From Myxococcota bacterium (GTDB taxonomy: Bacteria; Myxococcota_A; Polyangia; Polyangiales; Polyangiaceae): a DNA stretch of 57,244 nucleotides. Shown piece after piece: positions 1 through 7,222 of this stretch. Within the stretch, counting starts at the first letter, position 1, and every line of letters starts with the position of its first letter. The translations under genes were made by a program, and so were the position numbers. The notes beneath the pieces are model-generated. The model saw only the letters and a program-made list of their open reading frames with translations, had not been told where the DNA came from and ran no database searches. The stretch is from the NCBI GenBank assembly GCA_963169165.1, contig CAUJFL010000144.1:1-57244 (forward strand). The letters run 5' to 3'.

Positions 1-930
1 GACGCCCCACGCGAGGCGCGCGCCGTCAGCCCGCGACGCCACCACGGGCAGCGGCGCCTTCGGTTGGAGCGTCGACGAAGTGTCCGCGGGCGTCGTGGGC
101 GCTCGCTGGGGCGCTGAAGCTCGCGGCGGCGCGACCAGCTCTTCGGCGGCCGCTGTCGCGAGGCCGCGCAGGAGCACCTCGACGGTCGGGCGCGGCGACG
201 GTGACCGCGCGAGCGCGAGGCGCAGCAGGTCTTCGTGGCGCGCGGAGAGCCCCGCGCCGTCGAGCGCGCCCGACGCGGGCGACGGCGCCTCCTCGCCGCG
301 CAACAGCGCGAGCGCGACCGACGCGAGCCCGTACACGTCCGTCCACGGGCCCGGCGGCGCGCCGTCCTCGAGCTCGGGAGGGCACGCGCCCGTCGAGAAC
401 AGCGCCGCCACCCCGCGCGCGCCGTCGGCGGCCTCGGCGACCTGCGCGAGCCCGAACAGGTCGAGCGCGAGCGCGCCGTCGCGCACGACCACCGTCTCCA
501 GCGACACGGCGCCGTGCGCCATCCCCTGCTCGTGCAGCGCCTCGAGCGCGCGCGCGATCGGCGCGAGCACGCGCGCGACCTCGGAGGGTGACCACGCGCG
601 CCCGAGCCACGTCGCGACCGTCGGCCACGCCTCGCCGCGCCGCACGACCGCGATGCAGGGACGAGCCCCCAGCGTCGCGACGCGCGCGGAGAGCAACGGC
701 AAGAGGTTTCGTTCGCCGATCGCGTGGCGCCCCGCGCGCTCGACCGCCGACGCGAGCGCCGCGGACGACGTGCCCACCGCGACCTCTGGCGCGAGCGCCA
801 CCGCGTACTCGCGCTGGTCGAGCGTGGAGCGGCACGACAGCACCGCGAGCGCCCTGCCCGCGCGCGCGACGGACAGCACCTCGTGTTCGCCCAGGATCAC
901 CTGGCCGAGCAGCGAGTCGACGTCGCTCAT
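1..930 (-). CDS. Ser/Thr protein kinase-like protein, probable pseudokinase (partial, C-terminus outside window)
   Basis: The frame is open from an ATG at 930 to the window edge, giving 310 residues without a stop. The fold is recognisable from kinase landmarks in order: HGAVSLET at about residues 139-146 where the catalytic loop HRDLKPEN belongs, DLFG at 157-160 in place of DFG, and TDVYGLA at 197-203, matching the conserved SDVWSLG helix. The catalytic Asp is absent, and I see no lysine anywhere in the kinase-like region, so the VAIK lysine is missing too. Catalysis is therefore unlikely; a scaffold or regulatory role is inference. From about residue 255 a Pro/Ala/Thr-rich linker begins, which suggests a further domain beyond the window. 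The gene is divergent from the MYXO-CTERM gene at 1078. Confidence 0.75.
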   Translation of the reverse strand, partial: MSDVDSLLGQVILGEHEVLSVARAGRALAVLSCRSTLDQREYAVALAPEVAVGTSSAALASAVERAGRHAIGERNLLPLLSARVATLGARPCIAVVRRGEAWPTVATWLGRAWSPSEVARVLAPIARALEALHEQGMAHGAVSLETVVVRDGALALDLFGLAQVAEAADGARGVAALFSTGACPPELEDGAPPGPWTDVYGLASVALALLRGEEAPSPASGALDGAGLSARHEDLLRLALARSPSPRPTVEVLLRGLATAAAEELVAPPRASAPQRAPTTPADTSSTLQPKAPLPVVASRADGARLAWGV

Positions 931-1077
931 GGGCACGTCCGACGACGTGGGATCATCGCGGACAGTCTGGCGCCAAAAGGGTCGACGTTGCCAGGTTGTC
1001 GTGCATCACTCCCGCCCCCGCCCGCGCGACAATCCTGATTTGCGCGCTGGCACGGGCCGTGCTCAAAGCTCCGCCGG

Positions 1078-2475
1078 ATGCCTCGTCCACACCGGTGGGC
1101 CCTCTCCGTCGTCGCCGCGACCGCGCTGCTCGTCTGCGCGGGCGACGCGCTCGCGCAGACGGTGTCGCTCGCGACCGCCCAGGCCAACCCGTCGCGCAAG
1201 GGCGGCTTCCGCTCCCAGGATCGCTACCCGCTCTGGATCAGCAAGGCCGACTGCCTCGCCGACGACTCCTACACGTTCGTCGTGAGGGTGGCGAACCTCG
1301 GCTCGACGCCGCTGTTCGTCTTCGCGTCGGCGGCGGGCCAGGACTGCAGCGATCCCACGACCCGATCGGGCGCCAACGCGCGCTGCTGGAAGCTCGCCGA
1401 GATCAACGCGCAGAGCGGCGCGACCTCTTACTCGATCACGCTGCCGGTGCGCGACATCGTCGGCGGCTACGATCAGCCCTCCACCTTCAACCCGGGCGCG
1501 ACCGAGGCCGTGTGCGAGCGCTCGGGCAGCGACGCGCCGCTCGGCGTGCTGCTCCACTTCCTCCCCGTGCAGGCCGCGGGCGGCGTGGTCGCGGGCACCG
1601 GGTTTCAGTACAACGAGATCAAGTTCGACCTCGTGCCGCCGAGCGCGCCGACCAACGTCAGCGCGGGGATCGGCGACGGCGTCCTCGAGCTCTCGTGGAC
1701 CACGTCGCTCAGCACCGACATCTCCGGCTACCAGTTCTATTGCGATCCGGCGCCGGGCGAGGACGCCCCCTCGTCGACGACGCCCGTCGGCGCGGCGGGC
1801 GCGGCGGGCGCGAGCAGCACCTCGCCCGGGTGCGCGGGGAGCGGCAACGCCGGCGCAGCGGGCTCGGCAGGCGCAGCGGGAACGGCCGGCGCAGCGGGAA
1901 CGGGGGGAGCGTCCTTCCTCGCCGCGGGCTTCGGCGGCGACGCGGGCGCGGCGGGCGACGCGGGCGCGGCGGGCTCCGCGGGCGCGGGCGCCGGGGCTAC
2001 GTCAGGTTCGGGAGGTTCTTCCGCCGCGGGGGCGTCGTCAGGTTCGGGAGGTTCGTCTTCAGGTGCGGCGGGCAAGTCCGGCACGACCGGCGCGGCGGGG
2101 TGCTCGACGGCGGGCGCGACGTGCGGGCGCTCGACGCTCATCGTCGGCGGCACGTTCGGTCCGTCGGGACACGAGTGCGGTCGCGCGACCGGCAACACGG
2201 CGACGACGGGCCGCACCTCCGATCTCAAGAACGCGGTCGAGTACTCGGTCGCGGTCGCCGCGATCGACAACGTCGGCAACGTGGGGCGGATCTCGGCGCC
2301 CAAGTGCCTCGCGCCGGCCCAGATCGAGGATTTCTACGGAGTGTACGTGCGCTCCGGCGGGCAAGCGGGCGGCGGCTGGTGCCAGACCTCGACCCCGGGG
2401 ACGGGCTCGGCGGCGCTGTCGCTGGGCGCGCTCGCCGCTGTGTTCGCGCTGCGCGCCGCGCGGAGGCGCCGATGA
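1078..2475 (+). CDS. Secreted MYXO-CTERM-type protein with Gly/Ala-rich linker (MXAN_2561-like)
   Basis: 465 residues. The N-terminus is a signal peptide ending near ALAQT (residues 1-26). An Fn3-like segment follows around residues 180-220 (PSAPTNVSAG, then a strand pattern ending SGYQFYC). Residues of about 240-330 are a low-complexity Gly/Ala/Ser linker, and a second Fn3-like half (YSVAVAAIDNVGNVG) precedes the C-terminus. The tail is a hydrophobic segment capped by RRRR, the architecture of MYXO-CTERM anchors that hold proteins at the myxobacterial surface. The stop overlaps the next start (ATGA), so both are translated together. The pair resembles what I recall as the MXAN_2561/MXAN_2562 neighbours of Myxococcus; that naming is from memory. 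Enzymatic function is unknown. Confidence 0.8.
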   Translation: MPRPHRWALSVVAATALLVCAGDALAQTVSLATAQANPSRKGGFRSQDRYPLWISKADCLADDSYTFVVRVANLGSTPLFVFASAAGQDCSDPTTRSGANARCWKLAEINAQSGATSYSITLPVRDIVGGYDQPSTFNPGATEAVCERSGSDAPLGVLLHFLPVQAAGGVVAGTGFQYNEIKFDLVPPSAPTNVSAGIGDGVLELSWTTSLSTDISGYQFYCDPAPGEDAPSSTTPVGAAGAAGASSTSPGCAGSGNAGAAGSAGAAGTAGAAGTGGASFLAAGFGGDAGAAGDAGAAGSAGAGAGATSGSGGSSAAGASSGSGGSSSGAAGKSGTTGAAGCSTAGATCGRSTLIVGGTFGPSGHECGRATGNTATTGRTSDLKNAVEYSVAVAAIDNVGNVGRISAPKCLAPAQIEDFYGVYVRSGGQAGGGWCQTSTPGTGSAALSLGALAAVFALRAARRRR

Positions 2476-3248
2476 ACGCGCCGAGGCTCGCCGCCGCCGC
2501 CGCGCTGGTCGCCTGCTCGCTCTCGAGCCAGGCGCGCGCCGACAGCATGACCCCCGACTGGCGTCGCGCCGATCGACGCCTGCACCAGAGCCCGCAGTCG
2601 TTCGCGTTCGAGGCGCGGATCGGCCCGTACCGCCCGCAGATCGACGAGGAGTTCTCCTCAGGCAAGCGCCCGTTCGAGCAGGCGTTCGGCGACGGCCGCG
2701 GCCTGTACTTCGGGTTCGAGCTCGACTGGCAGGCGCTGCGCATCCCGCACTTCGGCTCGATCGGACCCGGCATCTCCTGGGGCTACACGCGCCGCAGCGC
2801 GGTGGCCAAGGTCGCCGAGGGCCCCTACGCGGGGCAGGACTCGGCGCAGTCGACCTACCTGACCATCATGCCGATGTACGCGACCGGCGTGCTCCGTGTC
2901 GACGTGCTGGCGCGCGACTTCGAGGTGCCGATCGTCCCCTACGGCAAGCTCGGCCTCGGCATGGCGCTGTGGCGCGCCTCGACCGACAACGGCGTGTCGA
3001 CCGCGCCCGACGGCACGGTCGGCAAGGGGCGCACGTGGGGCACGCACATGGCGCTCGGCGGCATGTTCCTGCTCGATTTCCTCGATCCATCGGCCGCGCT
3101 CGGCTTCGACGAAGAGGTCGGAGTCAACAACTCCTACCTCTTCGCCGAGTGGCAGTGGCTGAACCTCGATGGCCAGCTCATCGAGAAGCGCCCGCAGATG
3201 CACGTGGGCACGACCGGCTGGATCGCCGGCCTCGCCCTCGAGTTCTGA
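2472..3248 (+). CDS. Outer-membrane beta-barrel protein (MXAN_2562-like)
   Basis: 258 residues from the ATG that overlaps the upstream stop by four bases. A signal peptide (MNAPRLAAAA... cleaved near ARA/D, residue 23) is followed by alternating-polarity strands typical of small outer-membrane barrels, with repeated aromatic/Gly positions such as YFGFELDW and GLGMALW. The final residues GLALEF end in a C-terminal Phe, the usual signal for recognition by the BAM machinery. Coupling to the upstream surface protein suggests a barrel plus exposed partner working in the envelope. The ligand is unknown. The gene is directly tail-to-tail with the channel gene on the other strand: this TGA ends at 3248 and that gene's stop begins at 3249. 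Confidence 0.8.
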   Translation: MNAPRLAAAAALVACSLSSQARADSMTPDWRRADRRLHQSPQSFAFEARIGPYRPQIDEEFSSGKRPFEQAFGDGRGLYFGFELDWQALRIPHFGSIGPGISWGYTRRSAVAKVAEGPYAGQDSAQSTYLTIMPMYATGVLRVDVLARDFEVPIVPYGKLGLGMALWRASTDNGVSTAPDGTVGKGRTWGTHMALGGMFLLDFLDPSAALGFDEEVGVNNSYLFAEWQWLNLDGQLIEKRPQMHVGTTGWIAGLALEF

Positions 3249-4058
3249 TCAGCGGTTCACGTGGTGGTGCGTCTCGGGCACCGCGAAGCCCGCCGCGCCC
3301 AGCTCCTGACGGATGGCCTCGTTGGTGTCGAAGTACACCTGCCAGTAGTTGTCGTTGTGCGTGTACGGGCGCACGCCGAGCACGGGCCCCGCGAGCGTGA
3401 AGTCGAGCAGCATCACGTCGGGCGCGGGCGACGAGAGCACGTTCGGGATCGTCGCGAGCTTCGCCTTCAGGAGCTCGATCGCCTTCTTGTGATCGGCGCC
3501 GTGCGCGAGCTGCGCGGTGCGCTCGACGCGGCGGTACGGGTTCGCGGTGAAGTTGTGGATCGTCTCCGAGAAGATCTTCGAGTTGCCGACGCCGGTGCGC
3601 ACGTTGTCGGGCGTGTCGATCGTCGTGACGAACAGGCCGATCTCGCGGACGGTGCCGGTGACGCCGCCGGCCGTGACGAAGTCGTCCTTCTTGAACGGCT
3701 TCAGCACCATCAGGAACGCGCCCGCGGCGAAGTTCGCCAGCAGGCCCGACCACGCGGTGCCGATCGCGAGCCCGGCGCCCGCGAGCAACCCGGCGAAGGT
3801 CGTCGTCTCGACGCCGAGGAAGCCGAGCAGCGCCGCGACCAGCGCGATGTTCAAGAGCACGCCGACCGTGTTGTCGGCGTAGGTGATCAGCGTGCCGTCG
3901 ACCTTGCGGGCGCGCAGCGACGCGTCCATCGCGCGCTTCACCCAGCCGATGATGAAGCGGCCGATGATCCACAGCAGGATGACCGCGGCGAGCTTCGTGC
4001 CGAGGTTGATGCCCTTCTGGTACAGCAGCGGGAGGAGTTGATCGAGGTTGACGTTCAT
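3249..4058 (-). CDS. Small-conductance mechanosensitive channel, MscS family
   Basis: 269 residues from the ATG at 4058; a TTG nine bases upstream is also possible, but GAGG sits just before the ATG. The protein has three N-terminal transmembrane helices (about 18-40, 62-85 and 90-112), then the pore-lining TM3 with Gly/Ala packing (FAGLLAGAGLAIGTAWSGLLANFAAG) and a cytoplasmic beta domain (DFVTAGGVTGTVREIGLF). This is the compact MscS layout of about 270-290 residues. It should open under membrane tension to release solutes during hypo-osmotic shock, in the inner membrane. It stands alone between unrelated genes. Confidence 0.93.
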   Translation of the reverse strand: MNVNLDQLLPLLYQKGINLGTKLAAVILLWIIGRFIIGWVKRAMDASLRARKVDGTLITYADNTVGVLLNIALVAALLGFLGVETTTFAGLLAGAGLAIGTAWSGLLANFAAGAFLMVLKPFKKDDFVTAGGVTGTVREIGLFVTTIDTPDNVRTGVGNSKIFSETIHNFTANPYRRVERTAQLAHGADHKKAIELLKAKLATIPNVLSSPAPDVMLLDFTLAGPVLGVRPYTHNDNYWQVYFDTNEAIRQELGAAGFAVPETHHHVNR

Positions 4059-4114
4059 GCGCGCCAACCTCGCACCGACGCGTGCGCGGATCCGTCAGGA
4101 TTCGTGGGTTCGCG

Positions 4115-4483
4115 TCATTTTGCGGGCGGCATGCCGGGGAACGGGAACCCCGAGGGCATCGGGAACCCGGGCGGCATGGCCGACGGGATCGGGAACCCAG
4201 GCGGAAACGGCAGCCCGCCGGGCGTCGCCGGGGCCGGCTGCTGAGGCTGCTGGGGCTGAGGCTGCTGGGGCTGCGGATACGGCTGCTGCGGGTACGGCTG
4301 CTGCTGCTGCGGGTACGGCTGAGGCTGATAGCCCGGCGGCGGCTGCTGCTGGGGATACGGCTGCGGGTACGGCTGCTGCTGGTACTGCTGCTGCTGCGGG
4401 TTCTTCGGCTCTTCGCGGTAGCAGGCGGCGGCGGTGGCGCAGAGGACGGCGAACGAGACGACGGCGAGGAGGCTCTTTTTCAT
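4115..4483 (-). CDS. Small Pro/Gln/Tyr-rich lipoprotein
   Basis: 122 residues. MKKS plus a hydrophobic run ends at Cys21, preceded by ATAAA, a loose lipobox, so this is probably a lipoprotein. The mature part is almost entirely Pro, Gln and Tyr, with PYPQ and QQPYPQ motifs, followed by a Gly/Pro/Phe-rich end (PPGFPIPSAM and similar). Such extended unstructured regions are known in envelope spacers and adhesive coats, but no family is recognised. The ATG at 4483 has purines upstream (GAGAGTCAGC). It lies between mscS and the divergent ArsR gene. Confidence 0.75.
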   Translation of the reverse strand: MKKSLLAVVSFAVLCATAAACYREEPKNPQQQQYQQQPYPQPYPQQQPPPGYQPQPYPQQQQPYPQQPYPQPQQPQPQQPQQPAPATPGGLPFPPGFPIPSAMPPGFPMPSGFPFPGMPPAK

Positions 4484-4614
4484 GCTGACTCTCGGAGGTT
4501 AGCGCCTTTGACGGGTCGCCCGCGAGTTCGATGCCGGGTTCCTCGCCCATTCGCGCCCGGACGCGCTCTTTTTCTTCTCGAGCGGCTTGCGCGTCTCCGC
4601 GGCTCGACTTAATA

Positions 4615-4632
4615 CTGAACCATATGGTTCAG
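4615..4632. promoter_or_regulatory. Perfect 18-bp palindrome spanning the arsR-family start codon (likely autoregulatory operator)
   Basis: CTGAACCATATGGTTCAG is its own reverse complement, and the ATG of the regulator (4624-4626) lies inside it. Outside one mismatch the symmetry continues with AT/AT. ArsR-type dimers bind such inverted repeats, so the gene is probably repressed by its own product at the translation start. The binding itself is inference. Confidence 0.65.
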
Positions 4633-4989
4633 CATCAGACCGCCCGCCTCGACGCCACGTTCGCCGCGATCTCCGACGCGACCCGGCGCGGCGTGCTCGA
4701 CAGGCTCGGTCGTTCGGACGCGTCGATCACCGAGCTGGCCGAGCTGTTCGCGATGACCCTGACCGGGATGAAGAAGCACGTCGGCGTGCTCGAGCGCTCG
4801 GGCCTCGTCGTCACCGAGAAGGTCGGGCGCGTGCGGACGTGCCGGCTCGGGCCGCGCGGCCTCGACGAAGAGGCGGCGTGGCTCGACGCGCAGCGGCGGC
4901 GCTGGGCGGCGCGCTTCGACGAGCTGGACCACGTCCTCGTGGAGCTGTCCAACAAGGAGAGACAACATGGAAAACAACGCACAGAATGA
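4624..4989 (+). CDS. ArsR-family transcriptional regulator
   Basis: 121 residues beginning MVQHQTARLDATF. The winged helix-turn-helix is clear: AISDATRRGVLDRLG (helix 1-2), SITELAELFAMTLTGMKKHVGVLE (recognition helices) and GLVVTEKVGRVRTCRL (wing). There are no Cys-rich metal sites, consistent with the subfamily that pairs with SRPBCC proteins rather than a metal sensor. The next gene starts inside its 3' end (23-bp overlap), so the two are one transcription and translation unit. The start was chosen at the ATG inside the 18-bp palindrome, because the N-terminal MV and the operator are typically conserved together in this family. Confidence 0.92.
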   Translation: MVQHQTARLDATFAAISDATRRGVLDRLGRSDASITELAELFAMTLTGMKKHVGVLERSGLVVTEKVGRVRTCRLGPRGLDEEAAWLDAQRRRWAARFDELDHVLVELSNKERQHGKQRTE

Positions 4990-5479
4990 GCCCGCCACCT
5001 CAAACCTATCGAACCACACAGGGCTCGAGCGCGTCTCCGACCGCGAGCTCCTCGTGACCCGGACGTTCGACCACCCGGCGCGCCTCGTGTTCGAGGCCTG
5101 GACGACGCCGGCGCTGTTCGTGCGGTGGTGGGTGCCCCGATCATTCGGGATCGAGCTGCTGTCGTACGAGATGGACTTCCGGGTCGGCGGTCGCTACCGG
5201 CTCGTGTTCAAGGCCGGGCCCGGCGAGATGGCGTTCTTCGGGACCTACCGCGAGGTGACGCCGCACACGCGCCTCTCCTGGACCAACGAGGAGGCGGGGG
5301 ACAGCGGGCAGCTCACCACGGTCACGTTCGAGGAGGCGGGCGGCAAGACCCGGCTCACGGTGCGCGAGTCGTATCCGACCAAGCGAGCGCTCGACGACGC
5401 CGTCGCGTCCGGCAGCACCGGCGGGATGGAAGAGACGCTCGAGCAGCTTCGCGCGCTGCTCGCCAACGCCGGCGCCTGA
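4967..5479 (+). CDS. SRPBCC (AHSA1-type) ligand-binding domain protein
   Basis: 170 residues. It is a single helix-grip domain: RELLVTRTFDHPARLVFEAWT, then FVRWWVP, then DFRVGGRYRLVF, ending in the long C-terminal helix GGMEETLEQLRALLA. Proteins of this AHSA1/START-like family bind hydrophobic ligands; many ArsR-linked members have no assigned substrate. A strong ribosome-binding site (AAGGAGA) lies within the regulator's coding end, supporting the ATG at 4967. The pair probably senses and responds to a small hydrophobic compound; this is inference from the two-gene arrangement. Confidence 0.9.
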   Translation: MENNAQNEPATSNLSNHTGLERVSDRELLVTRTFDHPARLVFEAWTTPALFVRWWVPRSFGIELLSYEMDFRVGGRYRLVFKAGPGEMAFFGTYREVTPHTRLSWTNEEAGDSGQLTTVTFEEAGGKTRLTVRESYPTKRALDDAVASGSTGGMEETLEQLRALLANAGA

Positions 5480-5542
5480 CGATCGTCAGCCCCGCGCGGT
5501 TGGTGCGGCAGGTGGCGCGGGGATCGTGCGATCGTCTGGCGC

Positions 5543-6373
5543 ATGGCTCCTCGCGTCCCTGATCTCGGCGTCGGCGTGGGGCTGCGCGTGCCGCACTATC
5601 GCCGCGTCGTGGACGAGCAGCCCGAGATCGACTGGTTCGAGTGCATCAGCGAGAACTTCATGGTCGACGGCGGCAAGCCGCTGCACTTTCTCGACGCGGT
5701 GCGCGCGCGGTACCCGGTCGTCCTTCACGGCGTCTCGATGAACCTCGGGGGCACCGAGCCGCTCGACGAAGAGTACCTGCGCCGCCTGCGCGAGCTCGCG
5801 CGGCGCGCCTCGCCCGCGTGGATGAGCGATCACCTCTGCTGGAACGGCGCCGACGGCCAGCACCTGCACGAGCTCTTGCCGCTGCCGATGACCCGCGAGG
5901 TCGTGCGGCACGTCGCCGAGCGCGTGCGGCGCGTGCAAGGCACGCTCGAGGTGCCGTTCGCGATCGAGAACGTCTCGTCGTACATGACCTTTCGCGAGGA
6001 CGAGCTCACCGAGTGGCAGTTCGTCTCCGAGGTCGTCGAGGCGGCCGACTGCGGCCTCTTGTTCGACGTGAACAACGTCTACGTCTCGAGCTTCAACCAC
6101 GGCTTCGACCCGACCACCTACATCGACGGCGTGCCGCACGCGCGGGTGTTCCAGATGCACCTCGCGGGCTACTCGGACAAGGGCACGCACCTGCTCGACA
6201 CGCACGATCATCCGGTCAGCGAGCCGGTGTGGGAGCTGTATCGACGCGCGTGCCGGAGGATCGGCCCGTGCTCGACGCTGATCGAGTGGGACGACCACAT
6301 CCCCGAGCTCGAGGGGCTGATCGCCGAGGCCGACAAGGCGCGCGCGGTGCGTGACGAGGAGCTCTCGCGATGA
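5543..6373 (+). CDS. DUF692 family multinuclear non-heme iron-dependent oxidase (MNIO; MbnB/TglH/BufB-like)
   Basis: 276 residues, a TIM-barrel metalloenzyme. Family motifs with likely iron ligands are present in order: LHGVSMNLG (61-69), SDHLCW (95-100), ENVSSYM (142-148), DVNNVYVSS (175-183), HLAGY (206-210), DTHDHPV (219-225) and EWDDH (248-252). Characterised members (MbnB, TglH, ChrH) oxidise cysteine residues in ribosomally made peptides, working with a partner protein. The following gene overlaps by four bases and is the DUF2063 partner. No DUF2282-type or other Cys-bearing precursor is evident in the 63 bases upstream or immediately downstream, so the substrate is unknown. Confidence 0.9.
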   Translation: MAPRVPDLGVGVGLRVPHYRRVVDEQPEIDWFECISENFMVDGGKPLHFLDAVRARYPVVLHGVSMNLGGTEPLDEEYLRRLRELARRASPAWMSDHLCWNGADGQHLHELLPLPMTREVVRHVAERVRRVQGTLEVPFAIENVSSYMTFREDELTEWQFVSEVVEAADCGLLFDVNNVYVSSFNHGFDPTTYIDGVPHARVFQMHLAGYSDKGTHLLDTHDHPVSEPVWELYRRACRRIGPCSTLIEWDDHIPELEGLIAEADKARAVRDEELSR

Positions 6374-7176
6374 GGCTGGCCGAGCTGCAGCGCGAGCTCT
6401 GCGCGGCGCTCCAATCGCCGACGCCGGTCCCGCGCGACCCCCGGACGGCGACGCTCGCCGAGCGGCTCGTCGGCGCGCGCGGCCAGCTCACGCCCGCGGC
6501 GCAGCTCGAGATCTACCGCGCGCAGTTCTTCTATCGGCACCTCGACGCCATCGCCGAGGATTTTCCGGCGCTCGTCGAGGCGCTCGGCTGGGAGGCGTTC
6601 GAGGAGCACGCGAGGGCGTACCTCGCGGCGCACCCGCCCGCGTCGCCGTCGCTGCGCGAGCTGGCCGCGCGGTTGCCCGGCTTCTTGGCCGCGCGGATCG
6701 AGCCGGCGTGGGCCGATCTCGCGCGGCTCGAGTGGGCTCTCGTGGAGGCGTTCGACGCGGCCGACCTGCCGCCGCTCGACACGAGCGCGGTCACCCTCGC
6801 GGCCGACGCGCTCGATCGCGCGCGCCTCGTGCTCGATCCGAGCCTGTCGCGGCTGAGGCTCTCCGCGCCGGTGCACGAGGTCCGCGCGCGCCTCGTCGAC
6901 GGCGAACGCGTGGCGCCGCCCATCTCACGCGCGACCTGCCTCGTCGTGTACCGCCAGCGCCTCGAGCTGATGTGGCGCGAGGTGCCGCCGCTGGCGCTCG
7001 ACGCGCTCGACGCGCTGGCAGGGGGCCGCCCGCTCGCCGAGGCGCTCGACGAGCTCTCGGCGCGGAGCTCGCCCGAGGAGGCCGAGACGCTCGAGCGCGA
7101 GATCGGCGGGTGGTTCGGCGAGTGGGTGTCCGATGGGTGGATCCGCGAGGTGCTCCCGGCGGACGGAGGCGCCTGA
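6370..7176 (+). CDS. DUF2063 family protein, putative MNIO partner (MbnC/BufC-like)
   Basis: 268 residues. The N-terminal domain has the DUF2063 signature: LAELQRELCAAL, then QLEIYRAQFFYRHLDAIAEDFPALVEALGWEAF, and LAARLPGFLA. The C-terminal half is a weaker helical repeat with a second IYR-like motif (CLVVYRQRLELMWREV). Although databases call this a putative DNA-binding domain, partners of MNIO enzymes use it to recognise the peptide substrate. Translational coupling (ATGA overlap) to the DUF692 gene supports a shared complex. Confidence 0.85.
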   Translation: MRLAELQRELCAALQSPTPVPRDPRTATLAERLVGARGQLTPAAQLEIYRAQFFYRHLDAIAEDFPALVEALGWEAFEEHARAYLAAHPPASPSLRELAARLPGFLAARIEPAWADLARLEWALVEAFDAADLPPLDTSAVTLAADALDRARLVLDPSLSRLRLSAPVHEVRARLVDGERVAPPISRATCLVVYRQRLELMWREVPPLALDALDALAGGRPLAEALDELSARSSPEEAETLEREIGGWFGEWVSDGWIREVLPADGGA

Positions 7177-7222
7177 TGGTGGCGCTGGCCGGCGCGCCAT
7201 GGAAGGCGATACCCTCCCGCGA

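Noticed and set aside
26-835. Minus-strand frame of 269 residues near the left end
   Set aside because: It is in a different frame from the pseudokinase gene and is Arg-rich without domains.
201-2471. Upstream extension of the beta-barrel reading frame to 201
   Set aside because: The extension is Arg-rich shadow of the antisense pseudokinase and of the MYXO-CTERM gene; the real start is 2472.
5526-5741. Small plus-strand frame with a signal-like start and Cys, considered as the MNIO precursor
   Set aside because: It overlaps the DUF692 gene in another frame and has Ser/Arg-rich shadow composition.
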